Origin: a virus
DNA: 49,574 bases
Direction: 5' to 3' (one strand)
Virus record (IMG/VR): IMGVR_UViG_3300009702_000033
Coordinates: 1-49,574 of that record
Numbering within the stretch: the stretch's first letter is position 1; every line of letters begins with the position of its first letter. Position numbers and translations under genes: made by a program. The notes under the pieces were generated by a model. It saw only the letters and a list, made by a program, of their open reading frames with translations. It searched no databases and was not told the DNA's origin. This document shows, in pieces, positions 48,719 through 49,574 of the stretch.

Positions 48719-49574
48719 TGAAAAGATCAGATGGCTCTATAGAATCCAGTAACTTACCCTTCTATAGTTCTAAATTTAGTAAATTAGAACAAAATATCTA
48801 TAGATGTATGGTTATAAATGTATATTTTATTGATGATGAACAAAATCTAACAAATGGTTCATTAAATCAAGAAGTTTTATATGATTGTATTGTAATTGGT
48901 GGAAAATTAAATGGTCATATATTAACAAATGTAAAAGATTCAAGAATGTTAGGTGGTCAATATAATTATTCTGAAAAAGTTTGGAGAGCATCCAGTAATA
49001 AATCTTTTCTACCTGAAAATGGCGGTAAAAAAATCGCAGAACAAGATGGCGATATTGTGTATGTTGGTTTTTTAGATGGAAATACAAATTTCCCAATAAT
49101 TTTAGGCGGCAGTTTAAATAATCAAGATATGAGTCAAACTGGTGCTAAAAAAGATAAAGGTCCTCGTCTTTTATTTCAATACAATGGAATCAATGTACTT
49201 ATTGATAAAAATGGCCAATTATATGTAACTAGAAAACAAGGTGAATATAAATCAGACCTTGAAGCATTTGTTCCAACTGAAAAAAAACCTCATTCTAAAG
49301 TAAGTTTTGAAGATAAAATAATTAAAATTGAAGATGATAATGACAATGTAGTAATTATTGATTCTGAAAATCAAAAAATTACAATTACTTCGAAAAAAGA
49401 AATTGATTTAACTTCAGATATCATCAAAATGATTGCTAATACAAAATTTTCAATAGAAACAAAAACGGTTAATATTACAGCTGAAACCGTGAGTATCGAT
49501 GCAAATACTACAACAACATCTGGAACTACATTATTAGCAGGTGGAGGACTCGGGGTTGCAAGATTGGGTGATAG
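48718..49574 (+). CDS. baseplate spike (gpV-like), truncated by window end
   Basis: Partial: 285 codons visible, no stop before the window edge. OB-fold region: GDIVYVGFLDGNTNFPIILG (about 118-137), followed by a run of strand repeats (KEIDLTSDIIKMIANTKFSI, TVNITAETVSIDAN) like a trimeric beta-helix. Together this fits a gpV-type membrane-piercing spike. Start overlaps the hub stop. Confidence 0.75.
   Translation, partial: MKRSDGSIESSNLPFYSSKFSKLEQNIYRCMVINVYFIDDEQNLTNGSLNQEVLYDCIVIGGKLNGHILTNVKDSRMLGGQYNYSEKVWRASSNKSFLPENGGKKIAEQDGDIVYVGFLDGNTNFPIILGGSLNNQDMSQTGAKKDKGPRLLFQYNGINVLIDKNGQLYVTRKQGEYKSDLEAFVPTEKKPHSKVSFEDKIIKIEDDNDNVVIIDSENQKITITSKKEIDLTSDIIKMIANTKFSIETKTVNITAETVSIDANTTTTSGTTLLAGGGLGVARLGD

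Noticed and set aside
1-49574. CRISPR arrays, insertion sequences and tRNA genes
   Set aside because: No regularly spaced direct repeats, no transposase frame with terminal repeats and no cloverleaf with a CCA-type end were seen.

Overview
The window is about 49.6 kb of an AT-rich (roughly 30% G+C by eye) tailed-phage or prophage genome with a contractile tail. Evidence is a virion-morphogenesis order running left to right on the + strand: portal, head morphogenesis protein, prohead protease, scaffold-like protein, major capsid protein, head-tail connectors, sheath, tube, tail assembly chaperones, tape measure, baseplate hub and baseplate spike. Lipoproteins with good lipoboxes, strong AGGAG ribosome sites and sigma70-like promoters point to a bacterial host with an outer membrane, but no gene identifies the host. 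Standard stops are in use: TAA, and TGA in several genes. No terminase, polymerase, integrase, tRNA or CRISPR array was seen.

Layout. (1) 1-12.8 kb, head block: portal, a minor head protein carrying a 344-residue intein, an FKBP-like and a GroES-like protein, two ClpP-type serine proteases (one broken by an in-frame TGA), a Cas4-like nuclease with four cysteines, a small sigma-region-4-like protein behind a foldable leader, the HK97-type protease, scaffold-like genes with an in-frame TAA, and the capsid protein, closed by a strong terminator at 12.8 kb. (2) 12.8-18.1 kb, small-gene island: a frame-disrupted antitoxin-like gene, many 30-150 residue proteins including zinc ribbons, an HExxH protein, a PilZ-domain protein and an Rrf2-like regulator. 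Four genes sit behind near-identical promoter cassettes in which an ATG lies six bases after the -10 box. (3) 18.1-25.3 kb, virion adhesion or tail-fibre-like proteins, a papain-like (YiiX-type) hydrolase, a small lipoprotein and a coiled-coil membrane protein, possibly a lysis set; part of it has different codon usage. (4) 25.4-32.6 kb, connector proteins interleaved with a redox and metal module: a Nudix-domain protein, a flavodoxin-fold protein with a cysteine cluster and an IscA-type Fe-S carrier. (5) 32.7-39.9 kb, tail completion, sheath and tube, interrupted by two minus-strand insertions bounded by two-way terminators: a lipoprotein pair and a freestanding homing endonuclease. (6) 39.9-44.0 kb, cargo island: HNH endonuclease, membrane proteins, a candidate structured RNA, DnaQ-type exonuclease, 2OG-Fe(II)-oxygenase-like protein and a calcineurin-like phosphoesterase. 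(7) 44.0 kb to the end: tail chaperones with a probable +1 frameshift, tape measure, hub and the beginning of the spike gene.

The most unusual features are: recurrent promoters placing the predicted transcript start on or beside an ATG (leaderless genes, and an ATGGAGG variant that doubles as a ribosome site); a promoter that starts inside the stem of the terminator guarding it; a 26-residue motif shared by the protease tail and the capsid N-terminus; three places where reading continues in frame past a stop codon; a possible Fe-S supply chain (IscA carrier, cysteine-rich flavoprotein, four-Cys nuclease); and an unassigned RNA-like region at 40.86-41.07 kb. Function calls come from motif recognition alone, with no database search.
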